A stretch of 64,000 nt of DNA. Origin: Vitis vinifera (lineage: Eukaryota > Streptophyta > Magnoliopsida > Vitales > Vitaceae). Of the stretch, positions 48,519 through 59,800 are shown piece by piece. The notes under the pieces were generated by a model. It was not told the DNA's origin. It was given only the letters and a program-made list of their open reading frames with translations, and ran no database searches. How positions within the stretch are numbered: position 1 is the stretch's first letter; every line of letters starts with the position of its first letter. The position numbers and the translations under genes were made by a program. The DNA is taken from NCBI RefSeq assembly GCF_030704535.1, contig NC_081818.1, positions 27,045,501-27,109,500 on the forward strand, given 5' to 3'.

Positions 48519-51125
48519 GTTTCTTCAGAAAAGAGATGCCATTTAATGGTTGAACATGCAGATAGTATGCTGGACCCAATCAGGTTTTATCGGATACTTG
48601 GTGGCTATGTTGTGGCATTGATACAGAGTATACCTTATGTCCAAGAAAATTTAGGTCATTTTTAGATAGATGAGTAGAACTTGATAGGATCTTGGATTTC
48701 TAGGGAAAACCATGTACATTTTCTCTTCTGTTTTTTGGGTTTCCTCCTAGATAGAGGCATATTCATTTGTAAGGGAGCTTGTGACGGTGAGGATAGTAAC
48801 TTTATTGCTCTACAGAACTTCCATACCACTTCCTTGTAGGTATGGCATAAACCCCAAATTGAACAAGAGTAAAATGACATTTCCCAGACTTTTCTCTGCT
48901 GGGAATTTTGTTTTCTTTTAGACTATTCATTTATAAATTCTTACAACTTTGTTGCCCACCATACTGCTGATTTATATTCTTTTCCCATGCCATTGCAGAT
49001 CATAAAGCTATTGGGATGTTGCCATTCATCATTCCTTTTGCCCTTAACTCATGTCATGCATCCATTTTGGGCACAATTTTTTCCAGTCTCCCACATGTTA
49101 TCCAAAAGCAAGCCTACCTTTCTTCCTTTGAAAAGCCAACATTTTTTTTGCTTTCCATGGAATTTTGAGTGTTGAATACGCCTGAGTCATATTTTCCAAG
49201 TTCAACTGATAGATTCACTTGCTCAGAACAGGGTTTAGATATGCATATGTGCTGACTCTCTTGTTGGGCCTTTCTTGTGAGTCTGAATTACGCAGAAAAC
49301 AAAGTCCTAGCTGTCCAATTGGTTGTGAAAGGGCATGTGTCCCCCTTTTTTAATAAAGGACTTGGAATTTTGCAAGTCCTTGCCTTCTTTTGTGTACAAA
49401 TTACGCACTGCCTTCGCGTGGCAACTTTGATGTCGGAGAACTAATTGGGGGTTCCCACCACCCACCAAAACATCACACAAAGAATTTCTAATCCAAAAAC
49501 AGATTCCCCACTAAGACTCCTCTCAACAGTCGTTCTTATGTTCTTGCTTGTCTGCTCACTATAGTGGTTTATGGATGGATTGCTCCTGTGAATGTATTGC
49601 TCTTTTGTAATAAATCATCTCCTTTCAAGTACCCATTACTCTGAAATTTTATCAAATATTTTTTTTAAAAAATTTTAACTTGTATTTTCTTTTACTTAAA
49701 ATAAGGAAAGTATTAATAAAATTTGAAATCAATGAGGATGGAACATATTTAGCCAAATACTAAGGAGTAATGGGAGATGGGTGAAATTAAGAAGAAATCC
49801 CCAATAAAGCAAAAGTTCGGGTTAAAAATCGGCATTTCATAGGTTTTGAGAGGTTCGTTTTCAGTTGGAAGTCACTTATCTTTGCCCTTTTTAGCCTTCT
49901 TTCTGATCAGATCACAGAACTCAACTAAAAGGTTTCCCCTAGAAAGTCTCCACATATCACAATCTGCCACTTTGGCTTTTCCTTGAATATGTAAATCCAC
50001 CCATTCATATGCATGCAACAATAACATCATCTGTGAGAAAATCAGCAGGGGTAGGCCTATCCTTAGTGGAATTGCAATATTAATTTTCTTCCACTAGACC
50101 ACCTGTCTGACCTTATGATCATGTCATAAATGCAATTCTTTAGGTGATTGGAACACGGAGGGCATGTTTGTTTGCAATTGATGAGAACCATTTATTTGTA
50201 GTGTGGGTGTTTCTTCTCTTTTTTTAGTTTCCCAGAATTTCCCACCAACTTCTGATTTGTATTTATTTAGGGGATCTGTCTCAGACTTCACTAGATTGCA
50301 AGAAGGTAGTGGTGGTGGTGGAGGTGGGGTGGATTGCCTTGTCCTCCACCGCCCATGTCCACATATTGACATGGTGATGTTAGTATGTCAGCCGTTTATA
50401 AAAGTCACAATTTAGAATGCGACCTTATAATTTATTCATCTATATGGCATATGGACCTTAATTTATTGAAATGCAACACTGTTTCTGATAGTGACAAAAG
50501 AAAAGACCCGTCCACCACGTCTCTGAAGTCAAGTAATTAGGCGTTGCAGGCCACCTGATTTGATCACATTTTGGCAAATAAGCCCATTAAAAAAAGGACA
50601 CGGTCCAATATGTAAAAGTCTGCTGCCCAGAAGATGGGCTTCTGTTCTGATTACTACAAGTTCAGATAAAGTCAGCAGTTGGAGCCATCTATCAATTAAG
50701 CCATTATGGAAAATGGGTTCATTAAAAGAAATAAGATAGTACAAAAACTTCAAGTTAAGGGAAGGAAGTCTCACTTCATAACTCCCCCTTCCAAGGTTGA
50801 TGTTACATGTCTACAAAAGGAAGCTTCATTTTGCTGCCTTTTCAAACTAGCAACTATCAAGGAAATGTTCCATGATCCATCCATGCAATGAAATACACTC
50901 TCATTTCAAAATGCCATATAAACTTATAAAATGCAATGAATTGATTCATCTATAAGGGATGTCAGGCTCCCGGTTGACAGAATGTTCAAACTGTAGAGGA
51001 ATAATCTCACTTAATGAATTAACATAATCATGCAATCCCCTTACATTAGATAGACCTTTTTTGTGGAGAATAAAAATGGGTTCTATAAATTAACCTTTGA
51101 CACGATGTGCTCAACAATTACCAAG
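48519..51125. other. Convergent intergenic region
   Basis: The first 400 bases or so are likely the GT17 3' untranslated region, and the last part is the 3' end of the CRM gene. In between I see no gene, RNA or clear repeat; short frames (for example 50124-50372) are unconserved. Confidence 0.45.
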
Positions 51126-54100
51126 CTAATCACTATCCCAAGTCTCATCTACCTGTTTCGGTGTCTTCATTCTTTTATCTTTCTCCTTGCTCGTCTCATT
51201 TTTTGTTATGTGATAATCCTCTTCTTCATCACCGCTCTGATAATCATTGCTTATTGCTTTGGATACCTTTGAGTATCCCTCATCATCTGATTCCCACATT
51301 CCTACTTTTGAATCACTTAACATATTTTCTGACTCAGAATCTTCTTCAATCATATTTCTGCTAAAGTTAGCTTCAGCATTTCTCATGAAGCCTTGATCAT
51401 TATTGACTCGGCTAATCTGACCATGCTTCTGTTTTGCTATTCTAGATTCCCTGAATTCATCCTGACCTTCATCAGATTCAGAATAATCAGCATCATTCTC
51501 ATGATCATTCACCAGATTCCTTGCGTTCTTACTATCTCTTTTTATGCGATGAAGATGCTCATCATCATCACTGCTGCTCCTGTAATCATTACTTGCCATT
51601 CTTGATGTCCTCGAGTCATGTTCTTCCTCGGCATCTGACTCCCACATAGCGTTTTCCAAATCATCTAACATATCTTCTGACCCTGAGTCTTCTTCATCTA
51701 CCTTTCTCCTAAATTCTTCAGCATTTCTCTTGAAATCCTTACTATTATTATTTTTGGCTCTGCCAAAATCCAGCTTCCCACTTTGCATTCTAGGTGCCGT
51801 GAACTCATTATGAACTTCATCAGAATCATCACCATCACTCTCAGGAGTTCTCAGATCTCTCACATCATTGGAATCCCATTCTTCATCACCCTCAGAAACA
51901 TCATTGCCTTCATCATCAGTATCAGTTGTCCTCTGTCTGCCACGCGTATGGTTCCAACCCCTTGCCCCTCTAACATCACTATCAAAGTCTTCATTTTTAG
52001 GGTTATCAAATCTTCTAAACCTCCCAGCAAACTCTTCTCTGTTCCAATACCTCATTTTGCTGAGCTCTTCTTTCTCGGCAGCTTCTTCCACTGCCCATTC
52101 CTTATCTGCTGCATCCTCTATCTCAGCTATGAATTGGTCAAGTTCCTCTTGGTCGCTATCAACAGGAGGCTCTTCTGACAGTTTTAAGTCTTCAGTAGGT
52201 GCTGCTCCAAATAGTTTGTCCCCCTGGAAAACATAAGGACTTCCTTCCTGCTTGTCAATTGCATTGAAGAATGTGGATGCTACTCTCTGGATGCTGGCCA
52301 TGGCAACTGGATCCTCAGGGTTTACACCCATTCGCCGCAGCTGTTGTTCTATTTTCTTTATGTTTAGTTTCTGAGAATCAAGTGCTTGTTCAAATCTGGC
52401 TTTGAATAATGCCTGCATATTAAACAGAATCATGTTTATCATCAATCAAAACCAGAGCTCACAGAGTATATAATTAATTTGAACACTATAATTGATTTTA
52501 TCAGCAAAATATGGGTTTCTAATCTCAAGAACTAGAGCATCAAAACCGATTGAATGAAAAAAGCACTTTGTGCATGCAATAGCTATACAAGAGATGGCAG
52601 TCCATTCTCTGCATGCCATGCAATGAATTTGCCAGTGTTTGGCCAAAGGGTACATAATTTCAATACAGACACTCTCCCAGACTCGAAAAGTGTAAGACAC
52701 AGACTTAGATTTCCGTGTTTTTTGGTAGTGTTGCTTACACCCTGTGGGGTTCAATTGGGATTGGTCTTTCTCATTTGCTTTTCTTGAGCATTGAGTTTTA
52801 TTCAGCATGGGTTTTGTGAAAATATGAGCATTAAAACCTTAGGAAGCTTGGGGAAAACAGTAAGACATGTTCATGTCCAGGTTGGACTGCTTCTTTAGCC
52901 TTTTTAGTAGCAGCTACAATAAAAATATACCATTGTCCTGTGCTGCTCAGCACTGTGAAACACAGGAACAAAAATCAGGTGCCAGGAGGGAACAGAAAAA
53001 TCTTGCAACAAACTGCCTCATGGTCTGTCAGCTTCGTTCCTTAACTTCTCCAGAACAATGTTTTGTATGAAAAAAAATTAAATTGTTATCTTTAAATGTT
53101 TTGCCAGGTTCATCCTAAAAAGAGAAAAATAAACGAATACGCTAAGGAGCAAGATTGTGTGTACTTGCCTTCCTCTTTGTGAGGGTGTTGATAGGTATCA
53201 GATTCTTTGGCTGGCGATAGTTTCTGCCACGGAACATGATAATTGTTTTCACATCATGTACATTTATCACGATACCTCCACTCAATCTTGCAAGCATGGT
53301 TGCCATCTCCTTGATTTTTTCCTTTGGGAAGTTATCACAGCAAACTTGAACAGTCTCATGGAACTTCCAGTGAAGATGCATATTTTGGACCACTCCTCCA
53401 AATACTCCACGAACACCAACAGGAACATAATTTTTATTTCTGAAGCCAATCTTCTTATATGCCTGAAGCTGCTCAGCAGTTAATAACTCAGGATCATGTC
53501 GAGGGGCAGGAAGCTCTGGTAGCTCATATTTCTTGAGCTTCTGCAGCAGTAATGCCACTTTCTTCTTGGCCTGCAAAAGTAAAGAAATTGATGTTATAAA
53601 TTGGAAACCAGGAACAAATACCCGAACATTGCTTTACAATTGGTCAGAATTTGGAAGCCATCCTTAACTAACAGTTGTAAATGTGATTGTGGATGAATCT
53701 TGCTGTATCAAAAAGTAAAGAAGAAAATATGGATGAATTTTGCATCTAAACCAAACCATTAAAAGGAACCACAACAATATATTTATTTAGAGAAAGAGAA
53801 GAATCAAATTAACAACAAAGTTATAAACATGAAATGAAATTCAACCAGAAACAAGAGGGCCCAAGTAATAAACATAAATAATCATTTCCTCCGAAAGAAT
53901 AGAGGATTCCTAGCTTATAATTTCTCACATAAAAAAGCAAACCACCAAATCATCAACGTTCTACTTTCTCAAGCATCGACCAAGGCATTGGAACTGGAAT
54001 TGATCTGCAGTTAATCAGCGTAACCCATCATTTTTTTTTTGATAAGTAAAGGAAACTTGTATTAAAAAACCACCAAAGCAGTGGCCAAAAGATTACAAGG

Positions 54101-55464
54101 AAGAAAACACCCCCCACACCCTAGCTGGAAGCCAAGGACGGAGGAGCAGCCCAACCCACACCCTCAACGGGTTCCCATCATTGTGTGATGTTCACCAAGT
54201 TATTTATGGGCTATGTTGAGTTGTGTGGAATCTACTTATACAGTATGGGCGATTTCTTTAAGTGGTATTTTAGCTATCCTACACATATTAGTCTATTTTA
54301 ATTTTCACATTATACAAAGGGTTATTAAGGCAGTTGTTTCTTGTGTGAAAAACAGAGGCAAGGCCATCATTGGGAGGTGTGAGATCACCCTGAAAATTTT
54401 CTTTTATTATATTGGAAAATCTGCAATGGTAAAGTGGAAGCTCACATTAAGAGTGAACCACTAGAAATCTGTATGTACTTCTTCTTTTTTCCCATTTTCC
54501 TGTTTGATATTGCTCTTGTAAATATGGCAATAGAAACAAAATTAAGCACCGGATACACTATAACATAACTGGCAATGGGGGATTTCAATATTGATTTTCA
54601 AGAGCATCCGAACTAGCTATTCTTCTACCGTCAAGCATCTATACATCATGCATGCCGTCAAAACTTTGACTTGGTAAACATGAAAATGCCCCCTCCCAAA
54701 GCAAACACCAATAATATATAAATCAGTAAAAATTCAACTCAGTGTATCCATATTAGCATTTCATATTGCAAATACTGGGTTCAAAAAAAGGAGACATCTT
54801 TAACAAAAATTCTGAGTCAAGGGCCACAAATTCAAACTATGCACTATCGAGTTCATGCACGTTCCAAGATGGGGAAAATCTATGAATTAAAGGGGAAAAA
54901 AATGTACAAATGCAGATTAGCTTACTCTTCTGAGATTGTATATGAGTCTCTCCTCATCAGTCATCAACTTCTTGCGCAATTTCTGAGCGCGGCGAACCTC
55001 TCTTAGGGTTTTTCCAGACTCTTTACGCATCCTCCTCTCCACCTTGCTCCGCATGCTTCTCCCTCCAGCCGTGGACATCGCTCGAGACCATCCACTGAAT
55101 CCATTCCACGGGGAAATTGATGAAGAGCAGTCCTCGCTCCCAGCACTCGATTGAATCGGATTGCTTGAAAGACATTTCAAAGGAACATATCTCCGTGACA
55201 CAACATTCCTGAAATATAGTAAAATCAGACTGCCCATGTGAGAAACAAAAAGGGGAAAGCCAAAATTTGTGTTTAGTAGCGGAGAAATGAAGGAAAAAGA
55301 AGTGAATAATAGGGAAAATTTTCTGTCTTTTTCCTGTGATTTCTCAGGAACCAAACGGATGGAAATTGAGAAGAGAGAGTGAGAGAGTACTTGTAAGGAT
55401 GGGATTGGAGGAGAGAGGAGAGGGTCTTCAAAGACCGCCTTTGAAGGTTCCTTACTATAGACAT
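51126..55464 (-). CDS. Single-CRM-domain RNA-binding protein with long acidic tail (organellar; CFM9-like)
   Basis: Predicted 681-aa protein from 4 minus-strand exons: 55464-55391, 55208-54926, 53570-53169 and 52412-51126. The start MSIVRNLQRRSLKTLSSLLQS looks like a mitochondrial presequence. The frame extends upstream without another ATG. A basic linker follows (RSKVERRMRKESGKTLREVRRAQKLRKKL). The CRM (YhbY-like) domain lies at about residues 149-245 with VGVRGVFGG and IIMFRGRNYRQP, and then ALFKARFEQALDSQKLNIKKIEQQL. CRM proteins bind group II introns and assist organelle splicing. The closest remembered relative is Arabidopsis CFM9, a mitochondrial splicing factor; the symbol is not asserted. 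Residues 330-681 are Asp/Glu/Ser-rich and contain an internal duplication that makes the tail long. The exon 3 donor is AAG|GCAAGT, a GC-AG intron, required to keep the frame. Confidence 0.88.
54024..54180 (-). mobile_element. Short LINE 3'-end insertion with target-site duplications
   Basis: The inserted piece (54031-54173, about 143 bp) begins on the plus strand with a T-run, 'gataagtaaaggaaacttgt' and 'attaaaaaaccaccaaagca'. This is the reverse complement of a plant L1 3' end with its poly-A tail. It is flanked by CCCATCA at 54024-54030 and again at 54174-54180. It is a severely 5'-truncated copy with no coding content, lying in the second intron of the CRM gene. Confidence 0.75.
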
Positions 55465-56890
55465 TGCAAGATAGAAGGGTCTCTCAATCACCGTAGAGAA
55501 TCCGTGGTTGCTTCCATGCTCACCCAATCCGTCCGCTAGCTGGGTTTTTCAGGGTTTAAGCCTTGAGGTTTGGCCAAGGGTTGACCTCCTCTTACTTATG
55601 TGCAGTTCGTTCAGTTCAGAGGTCTACGACGTCGTTTAACCAAGACAACCTAAGCTATTTACCCGAGGGTCGAGCACTGCACCGATCAGTCCTCATTTAC
55701 ACTTCTCAGAATTCCACTAAAAACTAAACATGCTTTCTTTGAGATAATTTTTTGAAAATGTTTTTAGTTAAAGTCTTATTAATTGAAATATTTTTTTTGA
55801 AAGTGCCTTGAAGAGGATTATTTGTCAAGTATTTCATCATAAAAACATTATAAATGATTTATGATTTTTCAATATTATAAATGATTTTCAGATTTTTAAA
55901 AGTGTTTCTTTAAATTTGTCAAATATCTAAATTTTTTTCAAAAACACTTTTTTGACCAAAAATGCATTTGGTGGCGATTCTAGGTGTTTTAATTTTTTTT
56001 AACACTAGAAATTTCTTATGTTTCATGTATTAGAAAAAGACTAAAAATATTTCTTAAAATCACTATCAAACGTATTTTAAAAGTCTGTTTGATGATGATT
56101 TTACGAAATGTTTTTAATATTTTTAATACTTAAAATTTTTTATCATTCAAGTATTAAAAATGTTAGAAACATTTTCTTAAATCACTTTCAAACGTACTTT
56201 AAAAAACCGTTTGACAATAATTTTATGAAGTGTTTTTAAATTTTTTATCCTTTAAGTATTAGATATACTAAAAACGTTTTTTATAATCACGTAAGAACGC
56301 TTCCTCCCTGTTAACACTTGAACCTCAATGGCATGTCTTCCAATAATTACAAAAGAGAATAATATAGCAGCCATTCATATACTGGAAATGCAGACTAACT
56401 CTGCAATTATGCAATCGATAAAGAGCATAAAGCAATTTCTTTCATTATAGGAGCCACAACAGTTCTGGGTTCACATCCATTTTAGTAAATACTTTACTCC
56501 TGTGTCACAAGCTTTTGACTTTTGAGATAGCACCTGCATCCTGAATGGTGCCTAAAATTAACAAACAAACAAATAAACACCCAAGTTGACTGAGAGAGGT
56601 ACCTGCTCCTACTACCCCTTTAACACCTAAACAATTTGAGCTCCAAGACCTCATGTTTTCATAACCATTGTAGGGTTCAAAAACTTGCTGCAAGCCTTGT
56701 AGAGGTCTTCAAAAACTTGCTCTAAAGCAAAGTGCCATAAAAAGAGGGAAGTCCCAGTGACCCTCCAAAGCAAGAAAGCTCTTTTAACAATAATGGTAAG
56801 AGATACTTGAAACAAGAGGAGAAGATCCACTGGTACAAAATTGGGATTCTATCACCCATCTTGAGAAGCTTCTCTGCACTATCTGCTTCT
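55465..56890. other. Spacer between SOG1 and the CRM gene
   Basis: Both neighbours are on the minus strand, so this holds the CRM promoter (near 55465-55700) and the SOG1 3' end (towards 56890). A diverged tandem repeat fills 55960-56300. No gene was seen. Confidence 0.5.
55960..56300. repeat. Diverged tandem repeat, about 118 bp by three
   Basis: Three units begin near 55966, 56083 and 56205 with variants of 'gtttgatgatgattttacga'. Each contains a 'tttttaatattttt' block and a 'catgtattagaaa' or 'caagtattaaaaa' block. The first two end in 'aaatcactatcaaacgtatt' or a close variant. The identity is moderate, so the array is old. Confidence 0.6.
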
Positions 56891-59800
56891 TCATAACCGA
56901 TCTAGCCAACCAAATATGCTGTCTTGTGATCCAAATTGCAAATCCTGCAGGACATAGATGAGGAATTATAACTGTGATATCAGTGAAGTTTAATTGTATA
57001 GAACAAGGGTTGGAGGTGAAGCTTACTGCAAGCTGAAAATCTGGTGGAGTATCTAGTTCTAGATTCTCAAGGTCAGCAATTCCACAGGGTGCATTATGAT
57101 CTCCAGGTATGCCATTCATGTTGTGAGAAAAGCCAATGACAGGACCATGGTTTAATCCTGTGTCATAGTGAGGAGCACCAGGATAAAAGATCTCCTTGCA
57201 TAACAGTGAGTCGTGCAGCCCATTCTGATCTGCATCCTCAATGGCCTGTGATTCGCCGGCCAGCCATAGGGGATACTCCATATTGTTCTCAATCTGATCA
57301 GTAGATGGATTTGGATGAGACGCTTCTCCAACAAACTCTGCTTTCTAATTCACATGAAAAAGATCCAGTAAGTACAGGATAAAACAAAGGAAACAATAAC
57401 AAAATGTAATCGTCTCCTTTCCTACTCCATGTCTTTTGAAAATTCAAATAGATTTATTTTGTTTCTGTTTGCATTTGAAAAATGCAAAATATTTGTTTGA
57501 CATATTTTGATGAGTACTTGTTTGACATGAACTTGATAAAATTTAACAAATAGAATATCAGATGGTCATGGTAGTAATGTTTTCCCCCCTGTAGCAACAG
57601 CCAATTCTAGAAATTATGTTCTAGCAGCAGAATGCATCAATGACAAAAATAGAATCAACATTAGAGTTGATCTTAAATCCTCCACCCGTAACAACCCCTA
57701 TCGGACCAATTTTGAGTGTGTTTGATAAATTAACCTATTGACTTAATATGATTTAATGACTTAAGCTATTAAACATATTGATAAATCAACTTAATGACTT
57801 AATAACTTTAGCATAATTTTACATAAACTTACTTTAAGTCATTAAGTATTAAGTTTTACCAAATGCTCTCTCTATCTACAACTAAATCAGATTGTAGCCC
57901 ACAAATGAGTACTTTCAGTAATGAAAAGGACAGCTTACAACAGTGTCCATCCCACAACAGTCCATTATCAGCATTTAAGGATAATCATTCCCAATAGCTC
58001 ATCAATAGGGCCTTAAGATTTCAGACAGGGCATAAGAAAAGTTGCTACGTACCTGTGCAGACCCATGGGGTGTGCTATCATCCCCAGCATTGGCACAGAA
58101 AACTGATTTCTCTGATCGAGGTGGATTTGGAGTAGTTGTTTTGGGGGTTCTTGGACTAGTTTGAGATGTCACTGCATCCAATTCTTCAATGACTGGAATA
58201 TTATCATTAGTCTCTGTTTGTTTCTGTGGCTGATAGAAAACTTTGGACACCACATATTCATCTTCTCTTTCATCTTCTTCAGTGCCAAGATGATATTGAT
58301 GCATCACCCAATTAGACTTATCTGGCTTGGACCCCTTCTTTGAACTTTTATAAAGAACCATGATTTTCTTACAGCCCTTTTGAACCCCATTTTCAATCAC
58401 AGGCTTGGTCTTGCCTGTCTTGTGCCAGCGAACATGCTCCTCGGTTGAACCATGAAGACTGTGGATCTTTCGGCGCTTCCTTTGACCAGTAGCATACGCA
58501 TTGGTAGTTCTGTGAAAGAAATGGATGCTACCTCCATCTTTTTTGGCACCTAAAGCAAATCCAGAAATGGTAATCAAAACAATAGTTTTGTTAAGCCATA
58601 ACCACACACAAGTTCAACCCAGAACAAATGTCAGTATGAAATGATGATAGTAAATATGAGTAAGACGTGAACTTAAGAACTTAAATGAACTGACTAAGGA
58701 AATTTAATGGAACTATTATGTTTTACAAAGAATTTGAAGCTACCATTAATCAATATGAGTCATCTATACAAATGATGGTATCAGATAAATTCTAAGTTGT
58801 CTAGAAATAACAGAAAACAAGTTTTCTTTTCTTTATGGGCAAATGGATAATACGAGGTGCCAAGGAACACCCAATTTACACAATGGTGCACAGAAGGCAC
58901 CAAAAAGAAAGGCAAAAAACAAATGAACAAGAAAGCCCACAAAAAAAGACTATCTATTCACATTTAAGGCTAAACCCCAACATTGTGAAGATCTCCATCC
59001 ATCCCCATTGCATCCCAAAACCACTCCAACAAAGACTTTAAAATGGTTTCCTTCAATCTACGATCTGACAACTCTTCCTCACATAAGATCCTCTTTCCAC
59101 ATGGACAAAAATAAACATAAGGGAGTTACGTGCCAAATCTTGCTATCGTCTAGTCTTTTCTCCATCCCCTTGACCTTCCAACCTAGGAAAAGCTATTCAC
59201 TAAGTTTGGGCATTCAACACAAAAATTGCTAAAATAAGATTCCACAACTTTTTTTGTCCCATCACAATGGATTAGGATGTGATTTGTTGTTTCTTCACCA
59301 TCATCCACCTTTCTCTCATTAGGATATCAATGGCTAGAATATTCCCCCACACTACTTCCCATGCAAAAAAAAGAGATTCTCAACAGAACATGGGACCTCC
59401 AAACTTCTTTAGCTGTGAACAATTCCCTACTCTCACCACGTAAAGAACTATAGTAGGACTAAACATAAAATTTTCCTTTCCTATTTTATTTCCATTGTAA
59501 TCTACCAGCCCCTACTCCTTGCACTCTTACTCATACATTGAAAATTTGAGCCACCACATCTATTTCCCAATCTTGAAAGTGCCTTCTGCACTGTACAGAC
59601 CAAAGGCCTTCAGGGTGCTCCAACTCCCATCCGTTTCCTCATATTTGGCATGGATGAACTTTCTCCACATGCTATCATACTCATTGACGAACCTCCATAA
59701 TCATTTGCCTATTAAGACCTTATTTAAAGCCTTCATCCTCCTGATTCCCAATCCACCATAATTCTTATCATGACAAACAATTCCCCAACTCACTAGATGC

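Noticed and set aside
51783-52236. Plus-strand frames of 122-131 codons
   Set aside because: They are antisense shadows of the acidic CRM tail and show no start context or domain.
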